A DNA stretch of 64,000 bases from Rubrivivax sp. (GTDB lineage Bacteria > Pseudomonadota > Gammaproteobacteria > Burkholderiales > Burkholderiaceae_C). A program made the position numbers and the translations under genes. Positions 12,376 through 21,153 of the stretch are shown in pieces. Under the pieces are notes generated by a model. That model was not told the DNA's origin and did no database searches. It worked only from the letters and a program-made list of their open reading frames with translations. How positions within the stretch are numbered: the stretch's first letter is position 1; each line of letters begins with the position of its first letter. The stretch lies in NCBI GenBank assembly GCA_018780805.1, contig JADMJD010000006.1:1-64000 (forward strand), given 5' to 3'.

Positions 12376-13013
12376 CAAGCGCTGGTGTAGGGCATTGTCG
12401 TCTTGAGCCACGGCGTGATGCCGCCGTTGCCCTGCGGCGTGCAATCGTCGCAGCGCCACTTGATGCCGGCCGTGGGCTCATGGTAACCACGGGTCTTGTA
12501 GCCACGCCACAGGTCCTGCGCGTACCCGGTGCTGCAGACCGCCGCCGGCACCTTGCCGGCACAGGCGTTCAGATAGGCAGCAGCCAAGTGCGCGACCATG
12601 CACTTCTCGCCTGAGGTTTCGGTGTAGCTCACACACTCAAGCAGGGTCTTTCCACCGTAGGTCGGATGGTCGTCAAAGCACTCGCGGAACAGCTTGGGAT
12701 TTGCGCCGTTGTCCTTCTTGCAGGATGCAGGCCACTTGCTCCAGCTGCCCGTCGGGCCGCAGCTCTTCCAGCCGGAGGGCTTGCAGCCGGTGACCGGATG
12801 GTGGATGTCCGGCCGACTGGTGCTCAGCGATGCAAAGCTGGAAGCCGGCGTCGTCGTGTAGTTGTAGGTGGCGCGCACCGGGTTGCTGACCACGGTCAGC
12901 ATGGCGGGCGCCAAGGCAGCACTGCCTTGCAGCAGGCGACGGCGGCCGGCGCTGCGGGGGGCGGAAGCCGAGGGACCGGCAGGGTCGTTCGGTCGGTCGG
13001 AAGCCATCTTCAC
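12375..13013 (-). CDS. Secreted Cys-rich protein of unknown function with twin-arginine-like signal; candidate client of the HPr-rel-A cassette
   Basis: 212 aa; RRRLLQGSAALAPAMLTVVSNPVRA signal-like N-terminus, 10 Cys in the mature region; stop overlaps the PqqD start. GTG start at 13013 or ATG at 13007. Confidence 0.75.
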   Translation of the reverse strand: MKMASDRPNDPAGPSASAPRSAGRRRLLQGSAALAPAMLTVVSNPVRATYNYTTTPASSFASLSTSRPDIHHPVTGCKPSGWKSCGPTGSWSKWPASCKKDNGANPKLFRECFDDHPTYGGKTLLECVSYTETSGEKCMVAHLAAAYLNACAGKVPAAVCSTGYAQDLWRGYKTRGYHEPTAGIKWRCDDCTPQGNGGITPWLKTTMPYTSA

Positions 13014-13146
13014 TTCTCCAAAGGCATTTCAGCCTGATTTTAGGTGGCGGCCAGGGCTCTGTGGCGCTTGCAGACCCGCGTGAACAGGGGGAAATGCACA
13101 GCTGTCAGGACCATGCGCGCAATGCGCCACGAACCCGCCTTCACCC

Positions 13147-13173
13147 AAAGAAAATGGGGCCCGCAGGCCCCAT
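13147..13173 (-). terminator. Rho-independent terminator downstream of the PEP-CTERM gene
   Basis: Perfect 8-bp stem ATGGGGCC-loop-GGCCCCAT (13154-13173) followed on the minus strand by TTTTCTTT. Confidence 0.85.
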
Positions 13174-13208
13174 CCCGTGCGGTGCAGGCGAAGTGCCTGC
13201 GGCGCGGC

Positions 13209-13958
13209 TTACTTGGCAGTAGCCTTGCGGCGGCGGGCCATGCCCAGACCAGCCAGGGCCAGACCGGCCAGGGCCAGGGAGCCGGGTTCAGGGACGGCTT
13301 GAATAATGTCAACCGTGAAATCAAGGGACCCTGCGGAACCCGTACCGTCGATCATCAGCTGCAACGCTCCGACCCGTGAAAAGTTGGCCGTGCCGAAGTT
13401 GGAGAACGAAACGTACTTCTGACCGACGAAGTTGTCCATGATGGTGGTGGTGAAGCTGTCAACTTCCCCATCGGTGATCATGTCGTCCAAGTTTTTATCG
13501 GTCCACACCGAGAAGGTCAGGTCGAAGGTCTGGTCGGCAGTAATCACGTCGATCAAAAACGACACCGCTCCGATGTTCAGTTCAACACCGACATCACCCG
13601 AAGCGTCATCCAGGCCGTCAGCATCAACGCCAGCCAAGGTGTTAGCCCCGTCCCAGCGAACCAGGCCCGTGCCTTGCGCGGCACCGGCCTGTCCAGACGA
13701 AGATGCGTAGCTGAGAACGTCGTCAGCCACGCCCATCGACACCGAGCCGCCGCCGGCAGTCTTCGTGACAGCGAGATCGCGGTATCCACCAAGGATGGAG
13801 CTGTCCGACCCGGCGGATGTGGCGTCGCTGCCACCGACCACGTTGGTCGAGGCAGTTGCTTGATCGAAGCTGAAGTCGTCAATTACGACGCCAGCGTTCG
13901 CCGCCACACCAGCAACCGCCAGAGCGACCGCCGAAACGATTTTCGAGAACTTGAACAT
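13209..13958 (-). CDS. PEP-CTERM sorting domain protein (XrtA substrate)
   Basis: N-terminal signal MFKFSKIVSAVALAVAGVAANA; C-terminal VPEPGSLALAGLALAGLGMARRRKATAK. Confidence 0.95.
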   Translation of the reverse strand: MFKFSKIVSAVALAVAGVAANAGVVIDDFSFDQATASTNVVGGSDATSAGSDSSILGGYRDLAVTKTAGGGSVSMGVADDVLSYASSSGQAGAAQGTGLVRWDGANTLAGVDADGLDDASGDVGVELNIGAVSFLIDVITADQTFDLTFSVWTDKNLDDMITDGEVDSFTTTIMDNFVGQKYVSFSNFGTANFSRVGALQLMIDGTGSAGSLDFTVDIIQAVPEPGSLALAGLALAGLGMARRRKATAK

Positions 13959-14026
13959 GTTGGGCTCCTGAGAGGTTGCTTGCTGTCTGTGAGGGGGCAA
14001 ATCGACCGCCCTCATGCCTCTTCCTA

Positions 14027-14042
14027 AGCAGGTGCTGTGCCA
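14027..14042 (-). promoter_or_regulatory. Putative sigma-54 promoter (-24/-12) of the PEP-CTERM gene
   Basis: Minus strand TGGCAC-AGCAC-CTGCT; matches TGGCAC-N5-TTGCW except one base, correct GG/GC spacing, about 70 bp upstream of the ATG. Confidence 0.7.
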
Positions 14043-14345
14043 GCTTGGTTTGTTCATTTGAAATCAATAACTTGCGTCGATCTCTGGCCCACAGACCAGC
14101 TGCTGGAGGCCAGGGCTGTAAAGTCTTTCGACACCCTCTGCGGGGCGGGCGCCTGGAGCTTGGCGTGAATAATGCGCTCCGGCTGCAGCAGCGGCGTGCC
14201 GGCCGCTTGGTGGCCTTGTTCGCCTGTGCCAACATCGCGCTCCGGTGCCTGGGCTGAGCGCCGGTTCCGTCCTGCCGGCCCTCCAGATGCATGCTGGCAC
14301 GCCGACAACCTAGCTTATATAGAACACCGCAGAGGATACGTCCCC

Positions 14346-14987
14346 ATGGCCGCAACGATCTCGCCGCGCTCCCCGTCTCCGCTGTACCGCTTGTTCGGTG
14401 CCCTGGCGGCTGTGGCGGCCCTGGCCGGATGTGCCACCGCGCCGAGCAACCTGCCGCCCGCCCCAGCGCAAGCCGCTTCGCCCGAATACAGCTATGTCAT
14501 CGGCCCGGGCGACAGCCTGAACATCATCGTCTGGCGCAACCCGGAGCTGTCCATGTCGGTGCCGGTGCGCCCGGACGGCAAGGTCTCGGCCCCGCTGGTG
14601 GACGAGATCGTCGCCCAGGGCAAGACCTCGGTCCAGATGGCGCGCGAGGTGGAAGAAAAGCTCGCCAAGTTCGTGCGCGACCCCATCGTCACCGTGGTGG
14701 TCACCGGCTTCGTCGGCCCCTACAGCGAGCAGATCCGTGTGGTGGGCGAAGCGGCCAAACCCCAGTTCCTGCCGTACAAGCAGAAGATGACCGTGCTGGA
14801 CGTGATGATCGCTGTCGGCGGCCTCACCGACTTTGCCGACGGCAACGCGGCCACCATCCTGCGCACCGGCGACGGCAACAAACAATACAGCGTGCGCCTG
14901 AAGGACCTGGTCAAGCGCGGCGACGTCAGCGCCAACGTCGAGATGCGACCTGGTGACATCCTGATCATCCCGCAGAGCTTCTTCTGA
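14346..14987 (+). CDS. Polysaccharide export lipoprotein (Wza/EpsE-type, XrtA system)
   Basis: Lipobox AALAGCA; SPEYSYVIGPGDSLNIIVWRNPELS export motif; SLBB-like region. Confidence 0.92.
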   Translation: MAATISPRSPSPLYRLFGALAAVAALAGCATAPSNLPPAPAQAASPEYSYVIGPGDSLNIIVWRNPELSMSVPVRPDGKVSAPLVDEIVAQGKTSVQMAREVEEKLAKFVRDPIVTVVVTGFVGPYSEQIRVVGEAAKPQFLPYKQKMTVLDVMIAVGGLTDFADGNAATILRTGDGNKQYSVRLKDLVKRGDVSANVEMRPGDILIIPQSFF

Positions 14988-15011
14988 CGCCCCTCACACG
15001 CTGCGACGGTC

Positions 15012-16592
15012 ATGAACGAACTGCTGCTCCAGATATCCACCATTGCCCGCGGCATGTGGCGCTTTCGCTGGCCGGCCGTGGCCGTGGCCTGGCTGGTGGC
15101 GGTGGTGGGCACGGTGGGGATCTTCCGCATCCCGGACCAGTACGAGGCCAACGCCCGCATCTTCGTCGACACGCAGTCCATCCTGCGGCCTTTGCTCTCG
15201 GGCCTGGCGGTGCAGCCCAACGTCGAGCAGCAGATCGGCATGCTCAGCCGCACGCTGATCAGCCGGCCCAACATCGAGAAGCTGGTGCGCATGGCCGACC
15301 TGGACTTGTCGGCCAAGAGCAAGACCGATCAGGACGCGCTGATCGATGGCCTGATGAAGGACATCCGCATCAGCGGCACCTCGCGCGACAACCTGTTCTC
15401 GCTGAGCTACCGCGACAGCGATCAGGAAAAAGCCAAGCGTGTGGTGCAGTCGCTGGTCTCGATCTTCGTGGAGTCCAGCCTGGGCGCGACCCGCAAGGAC
15501 ACCGATTCTGCCAAGGTCTTCCTGAACGAGCAGATCAAGAACTTCGAAGCCAAGCTCGAAGAATCCGAGACGCGTTTGAAGGAATTCAGGCTGCGTAACC
15601 TGGACCTTCAGGTGGCCGAAGGCAAGGACTCGGCGTCGCGCCTGGTGGACCTGAACCGCCAGCTGGAAGACGCCAAGCTGCAGCTGCGCGAAGCCGAAAA
15701 CGCGCGCGATTCCGCCAAGACCCAGATCGCCGCCGAGCGGGCCCGCATTTCTGCCGTGGCGACGGCCGCGCCGGACGATGCCTCCATCAACATCGCCACC
15801 CCCGAAATCGATTCCCGGTTGGACACCCAGAAGCGCAACCTCGACAGCCTGCTCCAGCGCTTCACCGAACAACATCCCGACGTGCTCAACACGCGCCGGC
15901 TGATCCGCGAACTGGAAGAGCAGAAGAAGAAGGAAGTGGCAGCGCTGCGCAAGGCCGCCGCCACGGCGGGCTCACCCACGGCGGCACCCAGCGCACAAAA
16001 CGCCACCCTGCAGGAGCTGAACCGCCTGCTCGCGGCCAGCGAGGTGCAGGCAGCGTCACTGCGTGCCCGCGTGAATGAATTCAGCGCCCGTCTGGCCACG
16101 GCCAGGTCGGCCGTGCGCACGGCGCCGCAGATCGAGGCTGAAGCGGCGCAGCTGAACCGTGACTACGAGATCACCAAGAAGAACTACGAAGACCTGGTGG
16201 CGCGCCGCCAGTCGGCCACGATCTCGGGCGATCTGGACTCCGCCTCCGGCATGGCGGATTTCCGTCTGATCGACCCGCCGCGTGTGTCGCCCAAGCCCGT
16301 TTTCCCGAACCGCTTGCTGCTGTTGCCGCTGGCCCTGGTGGCCGCCATCGGCGCCGGCATGTTCACCGCGTTTGCCGCCAGCCAGGTGCGCCCGGTGTTC
16401 ATGGATGCGTCAGAGCTGCGCAACAAGACCGGCCTGCCCTTGCTGGGTGTGGTGTCGATCGCGCTGGCAGAGCCCGACCGGCGCAGCGAGCGGCGCGACA
16501 AGCTGAAGTTTGCGGGTGCGACCGGTGGTCTGTTGCTGAGCTTCGTGATGACGCTCGGCGCCCTGGCCTTTCTGACGTCCCGCATCTCCTGA
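15012..16592 (+). CDS. XrtA system polysaccharide chain-length determinant (Wzz/EpsF-type)
   Basis: 526 aa; terminal TM helices, long coiled coil, C-terminal GxPvFPNRLLLLPLAL-like motif. Confidence 0.92.
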   Translation: MNELLLQISTIARGMWRFRWPAVAVAWLVAVVGTVGIFRIPDQYEANARIFVDTQSILRPLLSGLAVQPNVEQQIGMLSRTLISRPNIEKLVRMADLDLSAKSKTDQDALIDGLMKDIRISGTSRDNLFSLSYRDSDQEKAKRVVQSLVSIFVESSLGATRKDTDSAKVFLNEQIKNFEAKLEESETRLKEFRLRNLDLQVAEGKDSASRLVDLNRQLEDAKLQLREAENARDSAKTQIAAERARISAVATAAPDDASINIATPEIDSRLDTQKRNLDSLLQRFTEQHPDVLNTRRLIRELEEQKKKEVAALRKAAATAGSPTAAPSAQNATLQELNRLLAASEVQAASLRARVNEFSARLATARSAVRTAPQIEAEAAQLNRDYEITKKNYEDLVARRQSATISGDLDSASGMADFRLIDPPRVSPKPVFPNRLLLLPLALVAAIGAGMFTAFAASQVRPVFMDASELRNKTGLPLLGVVSIALAEPDRRSERRDKLKFAGATGGLLLSFVMTLGALAFLTSRIS

Positions 16593-16599
16593 CCACGCC

Positions 16600-17574
16600 A
16601 TGAGCAGTCTGATCGAACAAGCCGCCCACCGGCTCGAGCAACTCCGGCGCGCTGGCGTCGAGATCCCAGGCAACCCGCCATCGGCTCCTGTGCCTTCGGC
16701 GGCGACGCCTGCCGCGCGTGTGGTGCCGGCGCCGGCCGTGCCGGCGCCGGCTGCGGAGCCTCCATCGCCGCAGTCGCGCATGGTGGAGATCAACCTCGAG
16801 CACCTGCAGGCCTCCAGCGTGATCACGCCCGTGTCACCGCGCTCGGCGATGTCGGACCAGTACCGCGTGATCAAACGCCCGCTGATCGCCAACGCGATGG
16901 GCCGGGGTGCGGCGCCGTTGCGCCATGGCAACCTGATCATGGTGACCAGTGCGCTGCCGGGGGAGGGCAAGAGTTTCACGTCCTTGAACCTGGCCATGAG
17001 CATCGCGGCCGAGCTGGACAATACCGTGATGCTGGTCGACGCCGACGTGGCGCGCCCGTCCGTGTTGCGCATGCTGGGCCTGCCGCCCGGCCCGGGCCTG
17101 CTGGATATCCTGGAAGGCCGGGCCGACATGGCCGAGGTGCTGCTGCGCACCAACATCGACAAGCTCACGCTGTTGCCCAGCGGCAATGTGCACCCGCGCG
17201 CGACCGAACTGCTGGCCAGCGATGCCATGCGCGACCTGCTGGACGACATGGCCACGCGATACCCTGACCGCATCATCATCTTTGATTCGCCGCCGCTGCT
17301 GCTGACCACCGAATCGCGGGTGCTCGCCACGCAGATGGGGCAGATCGTCGTGGTGGTGAACGCCGGCAAGACGCTGCAGGCCGACGTGATGAACGCGCTG
17401 AACACCATCGAAGCCTGCCCGGTGAAGATGATGCTGCTCAACCGTGCCCGCGGCACCCAAAGCGCGTCCTATGGGTACGGCTATGGCTACGGCTATGGTT
17501 ATGGCGCACCGGCTGCCAAGGCCGACGAGGCCGAGGGCGCGCCCTCGGCCGCCGCAGCGCCTTCGGCCGGCTGA
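16600..17574 (+). CDS. XrtA-associated BY-kinase (tyrosine autokinase, EpsG-type)
   Basis: 324 aa; Walker A SALPGEGKSFTSLNLA, Walker A' VMLVDADVARPS, Tyr-rich C-terminal tail. Confidence 0.93.
   Translation: MSSLIEQAAHRLEQLRRAGVEIPGNPPSAPVPSAATPAARVVPAPAVPAPAAEPPSPQSRMVEINLEHLQASSVITPVSPRSAMSDQYRVIKRPLIANAMGRGAAPLRHGNLIMVTSALPGEGKSFTSLNLAMSIAAELDNTVMLVDADVARPSVLRMLGLPPGPGLLDILEGRADMAEVLLRTNIDKLTLLPSGNVHPRATELLASDAMRDLLDDMATRYPDRIIIFDSPPLLLTTESRVLATQMGQIVVVVNAGKTLQADVMNALNTIEACPVKMMLLNRARGTQSASYGYGYGYGYGYGAPAAKADEAEGAPSAAAAPSAG
17470..17505 (+). repeat. In-frame hexanucleotide tandem repeat encoding (Tyr-Gly)6
   Basis: TAT GGG TAC GGC TAT GGC TAC GGC TAT GGT TAT GGC read directly. Confidence 0.95.
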
Positions 17575-17577
17575 GCG

Positions 17578-19104
17578 ATGCCGCCCAAATCGGCACCGCT
17601 GCGCCTGACGCCCCGCCTGCTGGCCTGTTGCCTCGCAGCCGCCTGGGCGCCAGCGGCTTGGGCACAGGCCAGCGGCCTGCGCCTGCAGCCCACGCTGAAC
17701 CTGGGGGTCACCGTCACCGACTCTCATGACTTCGAGGACGGCATCCGCCGTGGCGAGGTCATCAGCACAGTGGGTGCCGGCCTGGCCGTCACCAGCAACG
17801 CCGGACGGTTGCGGGGCGCCTTGACCTACCGCGCCGACGGCGTGGTTCACGCGCGCGACACCCCAGCCAATGCCTTGCTGCACAGCCTGCAATCCAGCGC
17901 CGTGGCCGAGCTGCTGGAGCGCCAGCTGTTCATGGACGTGAGCGCCAGGGTCTCGCAGCAGCCGGTGTCCACCCGCCAGGTGCAGACCGTGGACAGTGTG
18001 CTGACCGAACGCAACCGCGCGCAGCTGGCCAGCATCAATGTGCAGCCCCGGTTTGAGTTCCAGTTGGGCCGCGTGGCCGACGGCCGTCTGGCCGCCAGTG
18101 GCACCTACACCCGGCCCAGCGGCGATGCTGATCGCGAAGACTCAGGCCAGGCCTCGGCCAGTTTTTCGCTGGTGTCGGCTGGTGTGTCCAAACTGGGCTG
18201 GAACGCTTCGGCCACGCGCAATGTGTCGCAGTTCCGCGGCAGCCGCCGCGCGACCGACGACCGCCTGGTGGCCGGTGCGGACTTCAAACCCGATGTCGAT
18301 TGGCGCTTTTCCGTGCGCGGCGGTGTCGACTACTCCGACATCAACGCTGCCGGCGAGCGGCGCCGCTACGACAGCTGGGGCGCCGGTGTCGACTGGACGC
18401 CGTCGCCACGCACGCGCGCCACGCTGCAGGCCGACAAACGTTCGTTTGGCGATGCCTTCGGTGTGTCGCTGGAGCACCGCTCTCGCCAGACCGTCTGGCG
18501 CTACAGCGACCAGCAGGACATCTCGCGCAGCGGCGCCAACGATGCCGTGCAGCTGGCGTCGGCCTACGACCTGTTCTTCGCGCTTTACGCGTCGCAGGAG
18601 CCGGACCCGGTGAAACGCCAGGAACTGGTCGAGAGCGTGCTCGTGCGCAACGGCCTGCAGCGGGATGCGCAGCTGGCAGTGGGCTTCCTGAGCAACTCGA
18701 TCACCCTGCAGCGGCGCCAACAGGCCTCGGTGCTGCTGCAGACCGTGCGCACCAGCTACTCGCTGTCTGCCTTTGCTTCACGATCGCGTCGGGTCGAAGA
18801 CGGCTCGTTGCTGGTGGATGACACCGCCAACGGCAACAGCGTCATGCAACGCGGTTTGAGTCTGCAGGTGTCGCACCGCGTCACCCCCACGGCGGCCCTC
18901 ACGGGTGTCGCATCATGGCAGCGCAACAGCGACAGCGAAGCCGGTGCCACGCCCAGCACGCTGAAGAGCTTGTCGTTGTCGTGGTCCGACCGCCTGGGGC
19001 CCCGGACCGCCTACTCCCTGGGCCTGCGTCACGCCGACTACTTCGCCGACACCGACCCCTACACCGAAAATGCCCTCATCGCCAACCTGAGCCTGCGCTT
19101 CTAG
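17578..19104 (+). CDS. PEP-CTERM system-associated outer-membrane beta-barrel protein (TIGR03016-like)
   Basis: 508 aa; signal peptide, alternating beta-strand pattern, C-terminal ENALIANLSLRF (terminal aromatic). Confidence 0.85.
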   Translation: MPPKSAPLRLTPRLLACCLAAAWAPAAWAQASGLRLQPTLNLGVTVTDSHDFEDGIRRGEVISTVGAGLAVTSNAGRLRGALTYRADGVVHARDTPANALLHSLQSSAVAELLERQLFMDVSARVSQQPVSTRQVQTVDSVLTERNRAQLASINVQPRFEFQLGRVADGRLAASGTYTRPSGDADREDSGQASASFSLVSAGVSKLGWNASATRNVSQFRGSRRATDDRLVAGADFKPDVDWRFSVRGGVDYSDINAAGERRRYDSWGAGVDWTPSPRTRATLQADKRSFGDAFGVSLEHRSRQTVWRYSDQQDISRSGANDAVQLASAYDLFFALYASQEPDPVKRQELVESVLVRNGLQRDAQLAVGFLSNSITLQRRQQASVLLQTVRTSYSLSAFASRSRRVEDGSLLVDDTANGNSVMQRGLSLQVSHRVTPTAALTGVASWQRNSDSEAGATPSTLKSLSLSWSDRLGPRTAYSLGLRHADYFADTDPYTENALIANLSLRF

Positions 19105-19108
19105 AGCC

Positions 19109-20248
19109 ATGTACGAAACCCACTACGGGCTCATCAGCAAGCCCTTCCAGCTCATCCCCGACCCGAGCTTCTACTTCGGCAGCAAGCAGCACAGCCGTGC
19201 CAAGGCCTACCTGGAGTACGGTGTCTCACGCAACGAGGGTTTTGTCGTCATCACTGGCGAGATCGGCGCCGGCAAGACCACCATCCTGCGCACGCTGATC
19301 GAAGGCCTGCACGGCAGCAACGTCGTCACCGGCCACCTGGTCACCACCCAGCTGGGCGCGGAAGACACGCTGCGCATGGTGGGCGCAGCCTTCGGCTTCA
19401 AGGTCAAGGACGTGCCCAAGAGCGAGCTGCTGATCACGCTCGAAGCCTTCCTGATCAGCCAGACCAGCCAAGGTAAACGTTGCCTGCTGATCGTGGACGA
19501 AGCGCAGAACCTCAGCATGCGCGCAATCGAAGAGCTGCGCATGCTCAGCAACTTCCAGTTCGGCAACCAGGCCCTGCTGCAGAGCTTCCTGATCGGCCAG
19601 CCCGAGTTCCGCGAGATCCTGCAACGGCCCGAGATGGAGCAGTTCCGCCAGCGTGTGGCGGCCACCTGCCACATTGGCCCGCTGGATCAGGACGAAACCC
19701 GCGCCTACATCGAACACCGCCTCAAACGCGCCGGCTCCACCGACAAACCCAGCTGGGGCGAAGGGGCCTTCGAAGCCATCCACAAGGCCACGCGTGGCAT
19801 CCCGCGCCGCATCAACTCCGTCTGCGACCGTGTGCTGCTGCTGGGCTTTCTGGCCGGCCGCACCGCGCTGACGGTGGAAGACGTGAACGAGGTCGTGCGC
19901 GAGCTCGAGGCCGAAAACGCCGTGCCGCCCAAGAAGGACGTGGCGCCGATGCCCGACAGCGCGCCGGGCGAACTCTACGCCGGCTCGGTGGGTGGCATGC
20001 CGCTGGACCTGGACCTGTCCAAGCTCAAGGTCGACCCGGCCGTGGCCGACAGCATGGGCAAGCAGCTCTCGCGCCTGTCGGCCGAGCAGCGGCTGGACCA
20101 GATGCAGCGCCTGGAACGCAGCTTGCTGCGCCTGGAGCGCATCAACGTGCAGACGCTGTCGATGATGCAGAAGCTGGTGAGTGCCGTGAAGCAGAACAGC
20201 GGCAGCACCGCGCCGGCGCCGCAGCCGTCCGACAACGCCGAGAAGTGA
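19109..20248 (+). CDS. XrtA system-associated ExeA-like AAA ATPase
   Basis: MYETHYGLISKPFQLIPDPSFYF; Walker A GEIGAGKTT; LLIVDEAQNLS. Confidence 0.92.
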   Translation: MYETHYGLISKPFQLIPDPSFYFGSKQHSRAKAYLEYGVSRNEGFVVITGEIGAGKTTILRTLIEGLHGSNVVTGHLVTTQLGAEDTLRMVGAAFGFKVKDVPKSELLITLEAFLISQTSQGKRCLLIVDEAQNLSMRAIEELRMLSNFQFGNQALLQSFLIGQPEFREILQRPEMEQFRQRVAATCHIGPLDQDETRAYIEHRLKRAGSTDKPSWGEGAFEAIHKATRGIPRRINSVCDRVLLLGFLAGRTALTVEDVNEVVRELEAENAVPPKKDVAPMPDSAPGELYAGSVGGMPLDLDLSKLKVDPAVADSMGKQLSRLSAEQRLDQMQRLERSLLRLERINVQTLSMMQKLVSAVKQNSGSTAPAPQPSDNAEK

Positions 20249-20264
20249 CGACACCGCAGACGCC

Positions 20265-21140
20265 ATGCTCGCCCCCGCCCTGACCAACGCGCTGACGATC
20301 GACGTCGAAGACTATTTCCAGGTCTCGGCGTTTGCGCCCTACATCCGCCGCGACGAGTGGGATGGGCGGGAGTGTCGCGTGGAGCGCAACGTGGACCGGC
20401 TGCTGCAGATGCTGGCGGCGCACAACACACACGCCACCTTCTTCACGCTGGGCTGGGTGGCCGAGCGTTATCCGGCGCTGGTGCGCCGCATCGTCGCCGG
20501 TGGCCACGAACTGGCCAGCCACGGCCATGGCCACGAACGGGCGAGCGACCTGGACCCGGCCGCGTTCCGAGCCGACCTGGAGCGCGCCAAGAAAACGCTG
20601 GAAGACATCGGCGGCGTGGCCATCCGCGGTTACCGGGCGCCGAGTTTTTCCATCGGCCACGGCAACCTCTGGGCCTTCGACACGCTGCTGGAAACTGGCC
20701 ACGCCTACAGCTCCAGCATCTACCCGATCAAACACGACCACTACGGCATGCCCGACGCGCCGCGTTTTGCGCACCGGCGCGACAACGGCCTGCTCGAAGT
20801 GCCGGTGACCACGGTGCGCGTCGGGCAGCGCAACCTGCCGTCCAGCGGGGGTGGCTGGTTCCGGCTGTTCCCGTATGCGCTCTCGCACTGGATGATCCGC
20901 CAGGTGAACCAGCAGGACCGTCAGGCCGCGATCTTCTACATGCACCCCTGGGAGATCGACCCCGGGCAACCGCGCATCGCCGGCATCGACGCCAAGACCC
21001 GCTTTCGCCACTACGTGAACATCGGCCGCACCGAAGCCCGGCTGCAGCGTCTGCTGCAGGATTTCCGCTGGGGCCGCATGGACCACATCTTCCTGCCTTC
21101 GGTCCCGGCTTCGGCCCCCGCTTCGGCTTCCCGCCTCTGA
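20265..21140 (+). CDS. XrtA system polysaccharide deacetylase (DUF3473 type)
   Basis: LTIDVEDYFQVSAFAPYI; NTHATFFTLGWVAERYP; HELASHGHGHE. Confidence 0.93.
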   Translation: MLAPALTNALTIDVEDYFQVSAFAPYIRRDEWDGRECRVERNVDRLLQMLAAHNTHATFFTLGWVAERYPALVRRIVAGGHELASHGHGHERASDLDPAAFRADLERAKKTLEDIGGVAIRGYRAPSFSIGHGNLWAFDTLLETGHAYSSSIYPIKHDHYGMPDAPRFAHRRDNGLLEVPVTTVRVGQRNLPSSGGGWFRLFPYALSHWMIRQVNQQDRQAAIFYMHPWEIDPGQPRIAGIDAKTRFRHYVNIGRTEARLQRLLQDFRWGRMDHIFLPSVPASAPASASRL

Positions 21141-21153
21141 CCCCCACACCGCC

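Noticed and set aside
14291-14330. Possible sigma-54 promoter before the export lipoprotein (TGGCACGCCGACAAC)
   Set aside because: Good -24 but the -12 position lacks the invariant GC, so not supported.
17510-17580. YG-repeat region as a CRISPR or mobile repeat
   Set aside because: In-frame coding microsatellite within the BY-kinase tail, no spacers.
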